From Camelus bactrianus (Eukaryota > Chordata > Mammalia > Artiodactyla > Camelidae), in assembly GCF_048773025.1 (NCBI RefSeq), contig NC_133540.1:83269501-83333500 (forward strand): 64,000 nt of DNA. The letters run 5' to 3'. This document shows, piece after piece, positions 12,340-23,999 of this stretch. A program made the translations under genes and the position numbers. Numbering within the stretch: position 1 is the stretch's first letter; every line of letters starts with the position of its first letter. The notes beneath the pieces are model-generated. The model ran no database searches and was not told the DNA's origin. It saw only the letters and a program-made list of their open reading frames with translations.

Positions 12340-12445
12340 TCTCTCTGAGCTTCATTTTACTTATCTGTAAAACAGGGGCAAAAACTCCTGTTATAGACAT
12401 CCCACAAGGTTAACATGATGAGTTCGATAAGACGGTAAGGGGTAG
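12340..12445 (+). repeat. MIR SINE fragment
   Basis: MIR central wording 'cttcattttacttatctgta' then 'aaacaggggcaa' and 'cacaaggttaacatgatgag'. Confidence 0.65.
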
Positions 12446-13075
12446 GAGTATTCCTGAAAGCCATTTCTGAAGTGGAACAACAAGAGCAACTGAATCATTC
12501 ACAAACCACACACATTTATCCCACTAAACCCAAAATCAATTTCTCCTCAATTCAACCTTTCTTAGGCAAATCTCAAAAATACCTATGATCATCACAATGC
12601 CTTTTGATGCAAAGTATGATGAAAGGAAAGCCACCATGGAGAGAGACAGATGTTGTTACTGGTTGTAGTTAAAATATCTTACATTTTCAAGAGCTACAAA
12701 CGTAAGACTCTGTGAACACATTGCTAGCATCCCCTTAGGGTTTTGGAAGGAGCCAGGGCAAGAAAAAGGCCCTGAAGCTTAAGCTTTATTAGCTTCATAA
12801 TCAATCCATCTCTGCCTCACCACTTTTACCCAGTTCTATTTGCCCTTCCTTCCCTTGTGTTTGTGTTATTTTTGTAACATCCTATTTACATCCTTATTAG
12901 ATGCCAAAAAGTCATAATAACACCTCCCTTGTTCTAGGTGACAAATTCTGCTTGGCGTACAAAGCAAAGGGAAATAATGTATAGTGAGAGCATTCTATGT
13001 GGGAAGTACAAAATATTTTTGAAAAACTAAGCTCTAATTTAGTCTTGGTAAGGCAAATGGATACCAAGGTCTGGA

Positions 13076-13191
13076 GAAGTGCTGTCCAATCGAAATATAA
13101 CATGAACCACATATGTCATTTAAAATTTCCTAGTAGCCACATGAAAAAGGTAAAAAGTAGGTGAAATTAATTTTAATATATTTTATTTAAC

Positions 13192-13230
<39 letters not shown>

Positions 13231-13436
13231 ATATGTGTATATATACAATATTATAGCCTGACATATATGCAATACAAAAAATCAATGATCTATTTTATCT
13301 TTTTTGGGGGGGAGGGGTGTTACTAAATCTTTGGAAGTAGATGTGTATTTCTATTTGCATCTTAATTTAGACTAGCCACATTTCAAGTGCTTAACAGCCA
13401 CATTTGGTTAGTGGCTACGATATTGGACAATGCAGG
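13076..13436. mobile_element. Non-autonomous hAT-like DNA transposon relic
   Basis: The block begins 'agtgctgtccaatcgaa' and ends 'gatattggacaatgca', which are inverted copies of one another. Inside are 'cctagtagccacat' and its counterpart 'gactagccacatttcaagtg'. This is a widespread mammalian MER-type element whose exact family I did not assign. A (TG)n microsatellite sits within it. Confidence 0.6.
13194..13226. repeat. (TG)n microsatellite
   Basis: About 16 uninterrupted TG units, continuing into imperfect TA/TG sequence to about 13250. Confidence 0.95.
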
Positions 13437-13454
13437 TCTAAATATAATAGAAGA

Positions 13455-13575
13455 AGAGCCACAGCATTAAAAGTAACACCCCTATTTAACCAATGGGGAA
13501 TCTAAAGCTTTGTGTTAGTAACATTTCCAAGGTCACTCAGGAGCTAGTATTTGGGGGAAATGGGTTTTGAACTTA
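13455..13575 (-). repeat. MIR SINE fragment (antisense)
   Basis: Antisense wording 'cctatttaaccaatggggaa', 'ccaaggtcactcaggagcta' and 'gggttttgaac'. Confidence 0.6.
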
Positions 13576-13639
13576 AATTTCCACAACAAGATATAAAGTT
13601 GAAAGAAACTTCTCTAAATTACCAAAAAAAAAAAAAAAT

Positions 13640-15170
13640 CAATCAAATTTAATCAATAGTGTTAGAGAAAAGAGTGGACCATAAAATGACAATACAAAAT
13701 CATTGTCATATGAAGAGACAGAAAAGAATAGATATTGACCTTACACATTTCACAAAAATTAACTCAAATTAATTTCACAGACCTAGAAAAAAAATGCAAA
13801 AAATAAATAAATAAATAAAAATAGAGGAGTCTTAAAAAAAAAATTTATATACCGAAACATAAAATGCAAAGCTAGAGATTCCTAGTATATAATGTAGGAG
13901 TATATCTAGATGATCTTAGGTTTGGTGATGACTTTTTAGATAGCATATCAAAAGTACACTCTATGAAGGAAAAATTGGTAAGTTAGACTTTCATTAAAGT
14001 TAAATTTTTCTGCACTGCAAAAGATAGTGTTAAGAAAATAAAAAGACAAGCCACAGACTAGGTGAAAAATCTTAGCAAAACATATACCTGATAAAGGACT
14101 GGCATGCAAAATATAGAAAGAATTCATAAAATTCAACAATAACAAAACAAGCAATCCAATTTTTTTGAATAGGCAAAAATCCTGAACAGACACCTCACCA
14201 AAGAAGACATACAGATGGCAATTATTCAGAATACGGGAAACAATGCTCAACATCATATGTCAGCACGAAATTGCAAATTTAAAACCAATGAGATACCATT
14301 AAACACCTATTAGAAAGGTTAAAATCCACAACACTGGTAACGTCAAATACTGCTAAGGATGTGAAGCGACAGGAACTCCCATTCATTGCCGGTAGAAATG
14401 CAAAATGGTACAGCTACTTTGGGAGACAGTTTGGCAGTTTCTTACAAAACTTAAGATACTCTTAGCCATATGATCAAGCAACTGTGCTCCTTAGTATTTA
14501 CCCATACGAACTGAAAACTTTAGTTCACAAAAGAATCTGCATACAAATGTGTATAGCAACTTTACTCATAATTGCCAAACCTGGAAGTAAACAAGATGTC
14601 CTTCAATAGTTGAATGGGTAAGAAAACTGTGGTAAACCATACAATGGAGTATTAGTCAGTTATCAAGTCACAGAAAGTCATGAAGTAATCTTAAATGCAT
14701 ACTGCTAAGCAAAAGAAGCCAATATGCAAAGATATATACTATATGATTCCAGCTAGATGACATTTTGGAAAAGGCAAAACTGTGGTGACAGTAAAACGGT
14801 CGATGACTGCCAGAGTTCTGGGGAGAGGAAGGATGAACAGGTGAAGTACAGGGGATTTTTAGGGCAATGAAACTATTCTGTGTAATACAGATACAGAGAT
14901 GGTAGGTATATACAAATTTGTCAAAACCCACATAATATACAACATAAAGAGTAAATCAGAATGTAAACTGTTGGATTTAGTTAATAAAACGTGTCAATAT
15001 TGGATCATCAATTGTAACAAATGTATGACACTAATGCAAGATATTAGCAATAAGATTAACTGTAATTAGCAATTAAAGAGGAGCTCTCTGTACTTTCTGC
15101 TCAATATTTCTGTAAACTTAAAATTGTGTTGTTTAATGATATTAATTTTTAAATATATCAAGAAATTACT
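13640..15170 (+). mobile_element. L1M LINE, ORF2 3' part plus 3' UTR
   Basis: The block follows old L1 (L1MA/MB-like) sequence over 1.5 kb. It includes 'gacaagccacagactagg', 'cctgaacagacacctcacca', 'aggaactcccattcattgcc', 'aattgccaaacctggaag' and the 3' UTR word 'catcaattgtaacaaatgta'. It carries many small changes and no usable reading frame; truncated at the 5' side, as is usual. Confidence 0.85.
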
Positions 15171-15250
15171 GGTTAGTATTTTAAAATATTAGCCCACAGT
15201 GTTTGCAAATTGATACTGTTTGCTAGAAATGATGACTAAGAGATAGAAAA

Positions 15251-15270
15251 CGTCGCCCCCTCGTGGTCCT
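15251..15270 (-). promoter_or_regulatory. CTCF-like motif
   Basis: Read on the minus strand this gives CCACGAGGGGGCGAC, which fits the CTCF core (CCASYAGRKGGCRS) at nearly all positions; the fifth base is G where the core prefers C or T. It lies in non-repeat DNA between the two enamel genes. Motif match only. Confidence 0.4.
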
Positions 15271-15299
15271 GAGAAAGTAAATCTAAAAGCATAATGAAC

Positions 15300-16345
15300 C
15301 AGCCGGAGCCAAGGAAAAGACAGCAATGGCCCCTTTAGGAGGAATGGGTACTTCTAGGAACAAATAAAGTCTCAACTATGATAGCTATCCATAAATGCAA
15401 GCAAGAACTCAAGCAGTCAGGAGGAAGGGTGATTAAGGACAACATTTAAGGAAAACCACAGAGAGTATGAGCAAAGTATGTAAGTGATTAATGCCTTGTA
15501 ATACCATAAGAGTAAGTAGGAAAGAAGGAAACAAGATTTTATAACTCCTCCAACTGTCTACATTATCCCTTGGGTAGGAAGACCTCCACAGGCCAGGAAA
15601 AGAAGTCACACTAAAGGGTCATAAAATTGCAGGCTCATCCTCCCGGTAAAATACTGGCAGACCCGACCTGTAGACATCTAATCTAAGATGCAAAAAGCCA
15701 TATTCAGGAAATTTAATGGGACTAAGCAAATACAAGTTGAACTTTTAATTATTAATATTCTTAAAACTTTAAATTTGTTAAACTAAAACAGGTAACTATA
15801 TACCTAATATGAAATGGGTATGTGACAGATTTTAGATCAACACACAGGACAAAAATTGTAACAATTATTCACTTCAGAGGAAAATTCAAAAGAACAACTA
15901 ATTTAAACTTCCTTTAACTTTAACCTTCGAGAAGACGTTACATATGAGACAATCTCAGCAAGTAGTATATTTTTGTCCCTTATAGAATCTACGAAAATAT
16001 TTTTAGGAACTAAAGATCCTACTACTTTATTTCAATGTCCCTGTGCAACTGAGAATAGAACAATTGAGAAGTCATAGAAGTAAGGTAGCACATCCAAGAT
16101 CACTTTCTGTGCAGATCATCACCCCGCCTCCCCATTATCATCCCAGGTGGATAGCCACCACCGGTGTTGTGGACATATTCATGTCGCACATTGCATCCTC
16201 AGTATTTTGAGTACAACCTCCTGGATGTCAATATATATTGCTAAGGATGTTTACTGTCACCCTACATTCTAACCTTGGGATCTACGTGTCATTCATGAGT
16301 TCTTTCTCCAGCTGCATCTAGCCTACTGTTAAACTATCCATTGTT
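15300..16345. other. Intergenic, no feature recognised
   Basis: No repeat family, exon or RNA gene was recognised in this kilobase. Confidence 0.5.
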
Positions 16346-16349
16346 CTCT

Positions 16350-17120
16350 TAATTTTGTTTATTGGTGTTTTCAGTTTCAGAATTTCTATTTGGCTCTTTC
16401 TGATATCTGCTACATTGCATTTTATAGTTTCCTATTCCCTGTCAAAGTTTTCAAGCTTTGCTTTTATTTCTTTAAATATAGTCTTAGTTTTTTCAAAGCA
16501 GAGTATAATTCTAATTATCTTGATTCCCCGTCTGTTTCTTCCTATTGTCTGTTTTTCTTCTCATTCCTCCTCACGGTTTCTTGCCTCCTCCTAAATCAGA
16601 TTATCTTTGATAACATGTCAAATTTTGTTTCTAAAAATTTTTTGTAGAAACAATTAGGACCAGAGAGCATATTTTTGCCAGGAGGCCAGGGAAACAACAA
16701 CCTGGATCATCCTAATCCAATTTTAGAGTTAAAGATTTTTCTGGGCCCCTCAGATCACAGAAAGGCAGGCTGCAGTCGCTCGAGGGCTGACTTACTTCTA
16801 GTTCACCCCTGCTGGGCCCTAATCCACCTGGGGAGTAGCTTTCCAGGGCTCCCACATTTGGTGGGCCCTGGACTCTGACTGTTGTCCCTCCAGGCCACCC
16901 AGCCTATTGAACATACACTTTAGCCACTTCCAGATCAGCAACCAGCACCAGCGCAAAAACAGCCCTAAATGCTGGACTCTCCTTTCCAGACATCAATCTC
17001 CACCTGGGTTTGGCCCAGTGATTCTTTACTAGCTGATTAACTCTTTGATGGTTTTAACATTTTTTAATGTATCATTCAGTTTTTAGTTGTCTTGAGCAGG
17101 GAAAATCAGTCTAAATTAGT
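16350..17120 (-). repeat. Probable old L1-type fragment
   Basis: T-rich opening ('gtttcagaatttctatttgg', 'ttctttaaatatagtc') followed by a GC-richer block and 'ttttagttgtcttgagcagg'. The layout resembles the antisense 5' region of old L1M elements. Family assignment is uncertain, and the two overlapping open frames at 16355-16647 fall inside it. Confidence 0.35.
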
Positions 17121-17719
17121 AATCTATCATTATTGAAGCCAGAAAAATCTCCCTGTCTTTACTCCTAACCCATGCCACAGTATCTTTGGCAGGGGGAAGA
17201 TCAGCTAACAATCAAAAGGTGTATGATGCTCCAGGAGGTGTGTGATCTCAATAAACACCTGACGGTCCCCTGAAACTGAGAATGTGGATACTCACCCCCA
17301 TTGTTCTCAACTGGGGCTTGGTTGCTGATTCAGATAAAATAGGAACAACCCCATATGGTGCCCCACACCACTGTATATCAAATAAGAAGTGGGTATTCAC
17401 TAAAAATACAATACATTTGGAATTCTCAAAAATTAAGTGTTTATGGTCCCTCTTTGTCCCGAATTAAAAAAAGAAATGAACAAGACTTTGATATGAAGGG
17501 TATGTGAATATGTTTGTGTGTATGCTGAACTCCAAAACATTACACAAGTTATTCTGCTTACTTTGAATATGTATATATGTTTTCATTTAAAAAGTAAAAC
17601 ATATTATTATATCAGGACTGTAAAAATATCCACTATTCTTTGGAGCTGGTGGAGTTTATCAAATAATGAGAACTTTCAGCCAGTCACCAGCTGTTTTTTA
17701 AAACAGAAAAGTTTTTAAA

Positions 17720-18060
17720 CGAAGAAAATTACAAGAAAGAAAATTAGTAACCCAAATCCCACCATTCATATGTTACTAACATTAACACTTTGATGTGTAC
17801 CTTCTAGTCACTTTTTTCTATGCATATTTTACATATCTTTTTCACAAAGTTGAGTTTATTCTGCAGTAATATATACTGTTACATAACATGCTTCTTCCAC
17901 TTAACTATATACCATAAATATTTTCTCCTGTCATTATTTTGCTAATACATAATTTTAATGTCTAAATTGTGTTCTACTTTATCGATTAACCATAATTTAT
18001 ACAACCAGTTCCCTTACATTTTTAAAGGGATTTTGTACAGTAAGAAATCTTCAATGATCT
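17720..18060. repeat. Old L1M/ME-like LINE fragment
   Basis: Wording such as 'gtaccttctagtcacttttt', 'ctatgcatattttacatat' and 'attaaccataatttat' matches the same family as the block at 3845-4330, in the same orientation. Confidence 0.55.
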
Positions 18061-18299
18061 CTGTTGATCTATCGCCATGAAAAGTGAAGTCGGAATTTCC
18101 TACCACTGTGAGCCTCTTTTCCCCCTTCTCCCTACCTGAAAATTAGTGAGATAATTTGGTATACTTTCCTTCATCTCTCCCCATTGCTGCGACATACATA
18201 CCGAGGGTAACAGGGGTAGGGGAGGGGCAATTTGGTAAAGAAGAAAGATAATGAAAGGAGGGATAAGAGAGTTTTTTAGGAATAATATCAAATGCAAGA

Positions 18300-19430
18300 C
18301 CAGCTACAAGGTGGTCCATCTTGGCAGTGTGGAAGGTCTGATTGGCTCATAGACACTCCACGCATGGGACAAGATGCCCCTTCAATGAGCCCCACCCAGT
18401 GGGGAATCAGATGTGACTGACAACATGCTCGCTCTGGAAACATGGGACAAGAAAGTGTGGGCCTGGATTAAAGGAATCTAGAGATCATAGAAAAGATGTA
18501 AGTCCCAAGAGAAGGCTCATTTTCTCTTCTACCAAATGTAAAGTACTCTAGAAGCATAAACAGTTATTTCCATGAGATATGAAGGGTCACTTGTCTGTGA
18601 ATAACTGGTGAGGATGTTTGAACCCTGGGCCCCTGTGGAGTCGTGTGGGTTGAAGGACTTGTCTCTAATCTGAAAGACTGTTTTGTACATTCTTGTGGGC
18701 CCTATATGTGCTTGATCAGCTCATGTATGATTGCTTAATAATGTAGTGTCTCTCCCCACCATCTCCACTATGAGGGATGTAGTTGCGGGGTTATAGAGGG
18801 GGAAAACCTGTCTACTATAATAACTGTAGACACTTTTTCTTTAATCACTGTTCAAATCAGACTGTGTGTCAGCAAGCGTCTCATAGTTAATTATCAATCC
18901 TTTAACCCCTCCACGCCCCCCTCTGCCCCACACACTGTAATTGTAGTATGATTTACTTTTCAAAGGGATATCTCATTGGTTTAACTGAAGCTAGCTGCAC
19001 CAATGCAGTCTTCAGGAACATGCTTAGGGAAGCTTTCACATCATGCCAAGCAAATGGATACTGGATGATCTGCTGAAAGTTATGAGCTTACATTCTCATA
19101 TCTGATCAAGTCTTAGTCTCTGAACAATTATAATAGCATGTGTATTTACATTTTGTTTAATCTTTTTTTCATTTTTTACATTTTGTGTAGTCTTAACAAA
19201 TAATTCTAAGTGCTTTAAAGAAGGCAAATAGGGGGTCGAGTCAACAGTGCACACAGCATACTCAAAAATGAAATTACCTTCCCACATGTTCCTCTTTCTG
19301 CACCCTCTATTTTTGTTAGTGGTCCCACCATATTCCACATCACCAAAGCTTATAATCATCATAACCCTTTATGCTTCCCTCTTCTCCTGTCTACCACATC
19401 CAATCAGATGCCAATCCTCTCCGGGTCTCC
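18300..19430. other. Intergenic, unassigned
   Basis: A moderately GC-rich block at 18300-18800 has the feel of a degraded interspersed repeat, but I could not match it to a family. The rest shows no feature. Short opposing frames at 19096-19435 overlap and look like chance. Confidence 0.35.
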
Positions 19431-19689
19431 TTTGACCCCCTTATAAAATTATTTTTAAAAAAGGTTAAATGAGATTATATATTTAGAAAATATTTGGCAA
19501 ACTCTTTACCATATTGTCAGACTGCAATAAAGGCTGGGTGTTGCTATTATTATTATTACATTATAAGTGTTACCCTGTTTTCTGACCTGTAAAGGCAAAA
19601 GAATTTGACCTTTCACTTTCACTTTCAGAGAATGTAGGAAACTTTCAGGGAGGTAGAAAAGAGTACTAGCCAAATAGGAAGTTCTGTGT

Positions 19690-19850
19690 CCTTAGCATTT
19701 AACAAACATCCCAGAGCCTATATTTTGAAATCTGCAAAACAGGAATGCTAATAATAATGACCGTATCTCATAGGGCTGGTGAGGATAAAAAGAAATATAA
19801 ATTTAAAACTACTTTGCAAAGTATAAAGTAATATTTAAACATATACTATT
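19690..19850 (+). repeat. MIR SINE
   Basis: Contains 'gaaatctgcaaaacaggaat', 'gctaataataatgaccgtat' and 'ctcatagggctggtgaggat' in the MIR sense order. Confidence 0.7.
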
Positions 19851-20219
19851 ATTTCCGTCTCCTTTTCTAATTACAAAGTGAAAATAAGCAGGCTGGGATA
19901 CATGATGATGGAGATGAAATTCTATTGATTGCGAAGAGAAGTTTCAGAAACATCTCTGATTCTGTACAACATGTAATTTTCTTCTCACAGGAAAGTGCTT
20001 TGCAGACCTTGACAGTAAAGGAGTGGCTGTATACAGCCAATACTTCAGTATTCTGTAATGAAATCCTCTTTACAAAAGGAAAACCTAACTGCACTTATAT
20101 ATTTTTTTAATTTCCTCTTTATCATGAGATGGTTAGGGCTGCAATCCTACGCTGAGGACTGAATCAAGATGAAGAGACATAGCTGAACTTTTTCTTTTGC
20201 AGTAAAAGTTGCTTTTTAT

Positions 20220-21070
20220 GTTTTAACTTTTTATTTGGAAATAAACTTATGGAAGGGTTGTAAAGATGGTACAGTGAGTTTCCACATACCCTTCAACCAA
20301 CTTCTCATAATGTTAACATCTCACATAACTATGGTACAATTATCAAAACTAAGAAATTTATATTAGCACAATATTATTAACTAAACTACAGATTTTATGT
20401 GGGACTCACAAGTTTTTCTTCTACTGTTCTTTTTCTGTTCCGGAGTACAATTCATGATCCTACACTTCATTTAGTTGCCATGTTCCTCTAGCCATTTCCA
20501 ATTGGTAACAACTCCTCAGTCACTCCTTGTCTTTAATGACCTCGATGTTTTTGAAGAATATTGGTCAGTAGTTTTGTTGACTAATTCAATTTGGATTTTT
20601 CTGATGTTTTCTCACAATTAGATTGAGGTTATAAATTTTAAGGAAGAATATTACAGAGGTGATGTGCCCTTCTTCAGGGGATACATGGTATCAAATATGT
20701 CTTATGGGTTGCTGAAATGGTATCTACTAGGCTTCTCCACCATAAATTTACTATTTTTCCCTTTTGACTCAATAAATATTTGGGGAACATAGTTTTTAGC
20801 TAAGAAAACACTCTTTCCCCTTAAAGTTTTGACCACTAATTTTAACATTCATCTATAGATCATGCCTGCAGCAGTGATTACTGTGGAATTCTAATGATAA
20901 CTTTCTATTTCTCTCATTCCTTTTCCATTTATTAATTAGAATTCTTCTGTAAGGAAAAGTTGCTCATTTTCTCTCCCAAATAAACTTTGATTTGTCACCA
21001 AAGTAATCACTGTCCTACTCTTCACATGGTTTATGATCCAAATATCCTGATGACCTTGGAGCTATCATGG
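20220..21070 (-). mobile_element. L1M LINE 3' UTR (antisense)
   Basis: The 0.85-kb block follows the antisense 3' UTR of old L1M elements. Typical words are 'atggtacagtgagtttccac', 'taacatctcacataactat', 'ttctccaccataaatttact' and 'ggaattctaatgataacttt'. Confidence 0.7.
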
Positions 21071-21699
21071 AAACTGAATAAGATGGGACACATACATGGT
21101 AATTCAATGGATGTGAGTTTCATTCCTTCCACTACTCATCACCTAATGCCTAGATGAACTCAACACCTGAGCCATACAGTTAGCACTCATGGAACCATAA
21201 CCAACAAAACTTTTTATCATCAGTTAACTTTGTGTACATGTAACCATACCGAATAGATTGTAAGGCCTCAAGATGAGCAAGCAGCCTTCCTTAGAGCCAG
21301 GTACAGTACACTATATAGAGACAATCAGAAAATGTATTGAATGAATGGATGACTGAGTATTTGATAAATGCTAAGAATAGAGATATAAATGCTAAGAGCA
21401 CTAAGTAAAGATCAATTTAAATATCCCTTCTTTGTTCAGAACCTTCTCCCCACCTCTCTTTTGTATCATTTGCTTCCAGTGTCAATAGATCACTATTTCA
21501 TAGTTCATTCATGTTCCTTTTTAAGCCCATTTGTTTTTTCATATCTTCAGACATCTAAGAAAATCACCCTAATTTTAAACTAGGCAAAGGCCGGAAATGA
21601 ACAATTCAAACAGAAGAGCCAAAATGCACAATAAGCATATGAAAGGGAAAGTTTAACTTCAAAAGTTGAATTTCTGCTAAACTATTGGGTGTAAGGTAG

Positions 21700-21810
21700 G
21701 TTCAAGGATGTATTACACAACATGAGAAATATACCAATAGTTTTGTAATAACTAAATGGAAAGTAACCTTTAAAAACTGTATAAAAATTTTTTAAAAATT
21801 TAAAAAGTTA
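21700..21810 (+). mobile_element. L1 3' tail fragment
   Basis: The word 'tttgtaataactaaatggaa' followed by 'agtaacctttaaaaactgta' and an A-rich end is the final 100 bases of a cetartiodactyl L1. Confidence 0.6.
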
Positions 21811-21877
21811 AACTTCTGCAAGTTCAAATAAAAACAAGATATCATTTTTGCTTTATCAAAATTAAGGCATCTTACAT

Positions 21878-22030
21878 CAGTGCTTCTCAAACTTTAATGT
21901 GTGTTCAAATCACCAGAGGACCTTGTCAAAACTAGATCCTGATTAAATGAAGCAAAGAAAGGACCAGAGATTCTGCATTTCTCCAAGCGATGCCAATGTT
22001 GCTAAATCTAAGGATCACACTTTAAACACT
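21878..22030 (+). mobile_element. MER5A-like hAT-Charlie relic
   Basis: Starts 'cagtgcttctcaaacttta', contains 'caaatcaccagaggaccttg' and 'gaccagagattctgcatttc', and ends near 'ggatcacacttt'. This is the usual MER5A layout, just before an L1. Confidence 0.75.
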
Positions 22031-22084
22031 CAGACAAACTGTAACCATAATGATGAGTGATGGTGAAAAAAGCTGTGAGCTGCA

Positions 22085-22365
22085 AATGATAAATGCTGGA
22101 GAGGCTGTGGAGAAAAGGGAATCCTCCTGCACTGCTGGTGGGAATGCAGTTTGGTGCAGCAATTATGCAAAATGGTATGGAGATTCCTTTAAAAACTGAA
22201 AATAGACTTACTCTATGATCCAGCAATCCCACTCTTGGACATATATCCAGAGGGAACTCTAATTCAAAAAGATACCCCTATGTTCATAGCAACACTATTT
22301 ACAATAGCCAAGACATGGAAGTAACCTAAATGTCCAATGACAGATGACTGGATAAAGAAGTTGTG

Positions 22366-22400
<35 letters not shown>

Positions 22401-22890
22401 TTCTGTTTTATATATATATATACTAAAATACTACTGAATACTACTCAGCTATAAAAAAGAGTAAAATAATGCCATTTGCAGCAACATGGATGGAGCTAGA
22501 GATCACCATACCAAGCCAGAAAAAAAGAAAGAAAAATACAATATGATATCACTTACATGTGGACTCTAAAAAAAAAAAGTACACAAATGAACTTATTTAC
22601 AAAACAGAGACAGACTCACAGACACAGACAAACTTATGGTTACCAGGGGGAAAGGCGGTGTGGAGAGGGATAAACTGGGAGCTCAGGATTCATAGATACT
22701 AACTACTATATATAAAATAGATAAACAAAGCAAGGTGTTACTGTACAGCACAGAGAACTATATTCAATACCTTGTAATAACCCATAATAAAAAAGAATAT
22801 GAAAAGGAATATATAGGTATAAATGAATCATTATGCTGTACACCAGAAATTAATACAACATTATAAATCAACTACAATTAAAAAAAAGAA
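22085..22890 (+). mobile_element. L1 3' end (ORF2 C-terminus and 3' UTR)
   Basis: A 5'-truncated L1 in sense. It contains 'gataaatgctggagaggctg', 'gaatgcagtttggtgcagc', 'gcaacatggatggagctaga', 'actgtacagcacagagaact' and an A-rich tail after 'atcaactacaatt'. A GATA/GACA microsatellite interrupts it. No intact reading frame. Confidence 0.9.
22367..22400. repeat. (GATA)n(GACA)n microsatellite inside L1
   Basis: Adjacent GATA and GACA runs lie where the L1 normally reads 'gataaagaagatgtggtata'. A short (TA)n follows at about 22411-22421. Confidence 0.9.
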
Positions 22891-22971
22891 AAGGCTGTGT
22901 GCTGTATGTAACTGATTCTGCTATAAGTCAATACAACCTTAGGGAAAGTAGTTTGGCTGTGTAACTTAGAG

Positions 22972-23092
22972 CAGTGCTTCCCAGTCCTGGCTGTACGTTA
23001 AAATTTCCTGGCAAACTTTACAAAATATCTATGTCCAGATTCCATTCCAGAGCAATTCAAAATCTCTGAGAGTGGGGCCCAGTGGTGAGTAT
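22972..23092 (+). mobile_element. MER5-like hAT-Charlie relic
   Basis: Begins 'cagtgcttcccagtcctggc', then 'tgtacgttaaaatttcctgg' and 'gagagtggggcccagtggtg', the core order of MER5-type elements. Confidence 0.55.
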
Positions 23093-23099
23093 TTTCAAT

Positions 23100-23814
23100 T
23101 AAAGGAAAATGAAAAATTTTATTAAGTAGATAAAATTGTAATTATATGGATAGTTAATGAAATATTATGTGTTAAAAAATGTAACATTGGAAAATGCTTG
23201 CAGTATAATGCTAAACTAAGGCAGTCAGCATAAAGTAAGAGACCTAGACGCTAACAGAGAAAGTGACCCAAAACCACGTGAAGTCTTGAGTAAAAATTTG
23301 GTCAGCTGCCCCAAGAAAAATCAAGTATGTTCTTTCCTCACTTAGACATGATTTAAAGATTTGCATTGTTGCAAGGCTGTAAAATTTCCAAAACAAAAAT
23401 TCTGGAGATACACTATTCTTATCCCCTTCATTACATAACCAGTAGTTACTTATTTGATGTGGTAAGCAGACACGACATTCCAGGAATGACATCCCTGAAA
23501 TGAACGTTCCCCATGACCAATGTTTTAACCACAAAGGGCTATGGCAGACAGCTGGGATTTGAACTCTGCTTAAACATCCACTAGTGAATTGATACAACTT
23601 GCAAACTCACTTTTTTTTTTACGCAAGGAGTTTGATTCTTTTGAGTCGTGATAGTATAAAAATTACAGAAACATGAAAAGCTACAGAGCTGAATTTTAGA
23701 GTAAGTTAAGACATTAGAACGCTCCAATAACTTCTCAAGTCTTTGTGAATAAAATCTGCAGCCTTGATTTGAAAGTCCTTCTCATTGCTGTATAGTAACG
23801 GGACCTTGTAATGC
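23100..23814. other. Intergenic, no feature recognised
   Basis: A 117-codon open frame on the minus strand (23244-23597) shows no recognised domain and partly covers a possible antisense MIR scrap near 23530-23580. I treat it as chance. Confidence 0.4.
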
Positions 23815-23972
23815 AGATGGGACAACACTTTAGGGGTATTTTGGCAATTTTTGCAGGCATTTTTGGCTGTCACAATGCTTGAAGCTGCTACTGATGTGCA
23901 GTGGCAAGTGCCAGTGCTGCTCAGTGTTCTACAATATATGGGGAAGTGCCAAACGAGAAAGATGTAGTTCAC
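23815..23972 (-). mobile_element. MER-type hAT-like relic
   Basis: Reverse-complement relatives of the element at 34372-34631: 'ttttggctgtcacaatg' and 'gtgttctacaatatatgggg' correspond to its 'attgtgacaatc' and 'gtgcattgtagaat' segments. Confidence 0.45.
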
Positions 23973-23999
23973 ATCCTGCATGCCTTTCAAGTGTCCACC

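Noticed and set aside
16355-16647. Two overlapping + strand frames rich in S, F and L
   Set aside because: They lie in a T-rich probable L1 relic, and two registers are open at once, as expected from low-complexity DNA.
18300-18840. Possible LTR
   Set aside because: No matching family wording, no TG...CA ends with duplications and no second copy; left unassigned.
22367-22400. GATA/GACA and CA repeats considered as a CRISPR-like or satellite array
   Set aside because: Simple microsatellites with 2-4 base units and no spacers.
23244-23597. 117-codon open frame on the minus strand
   Set aside because: No recognised domain and no start context or splice logic; it partly overlaps likely MIR sequence. 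Chance frame.
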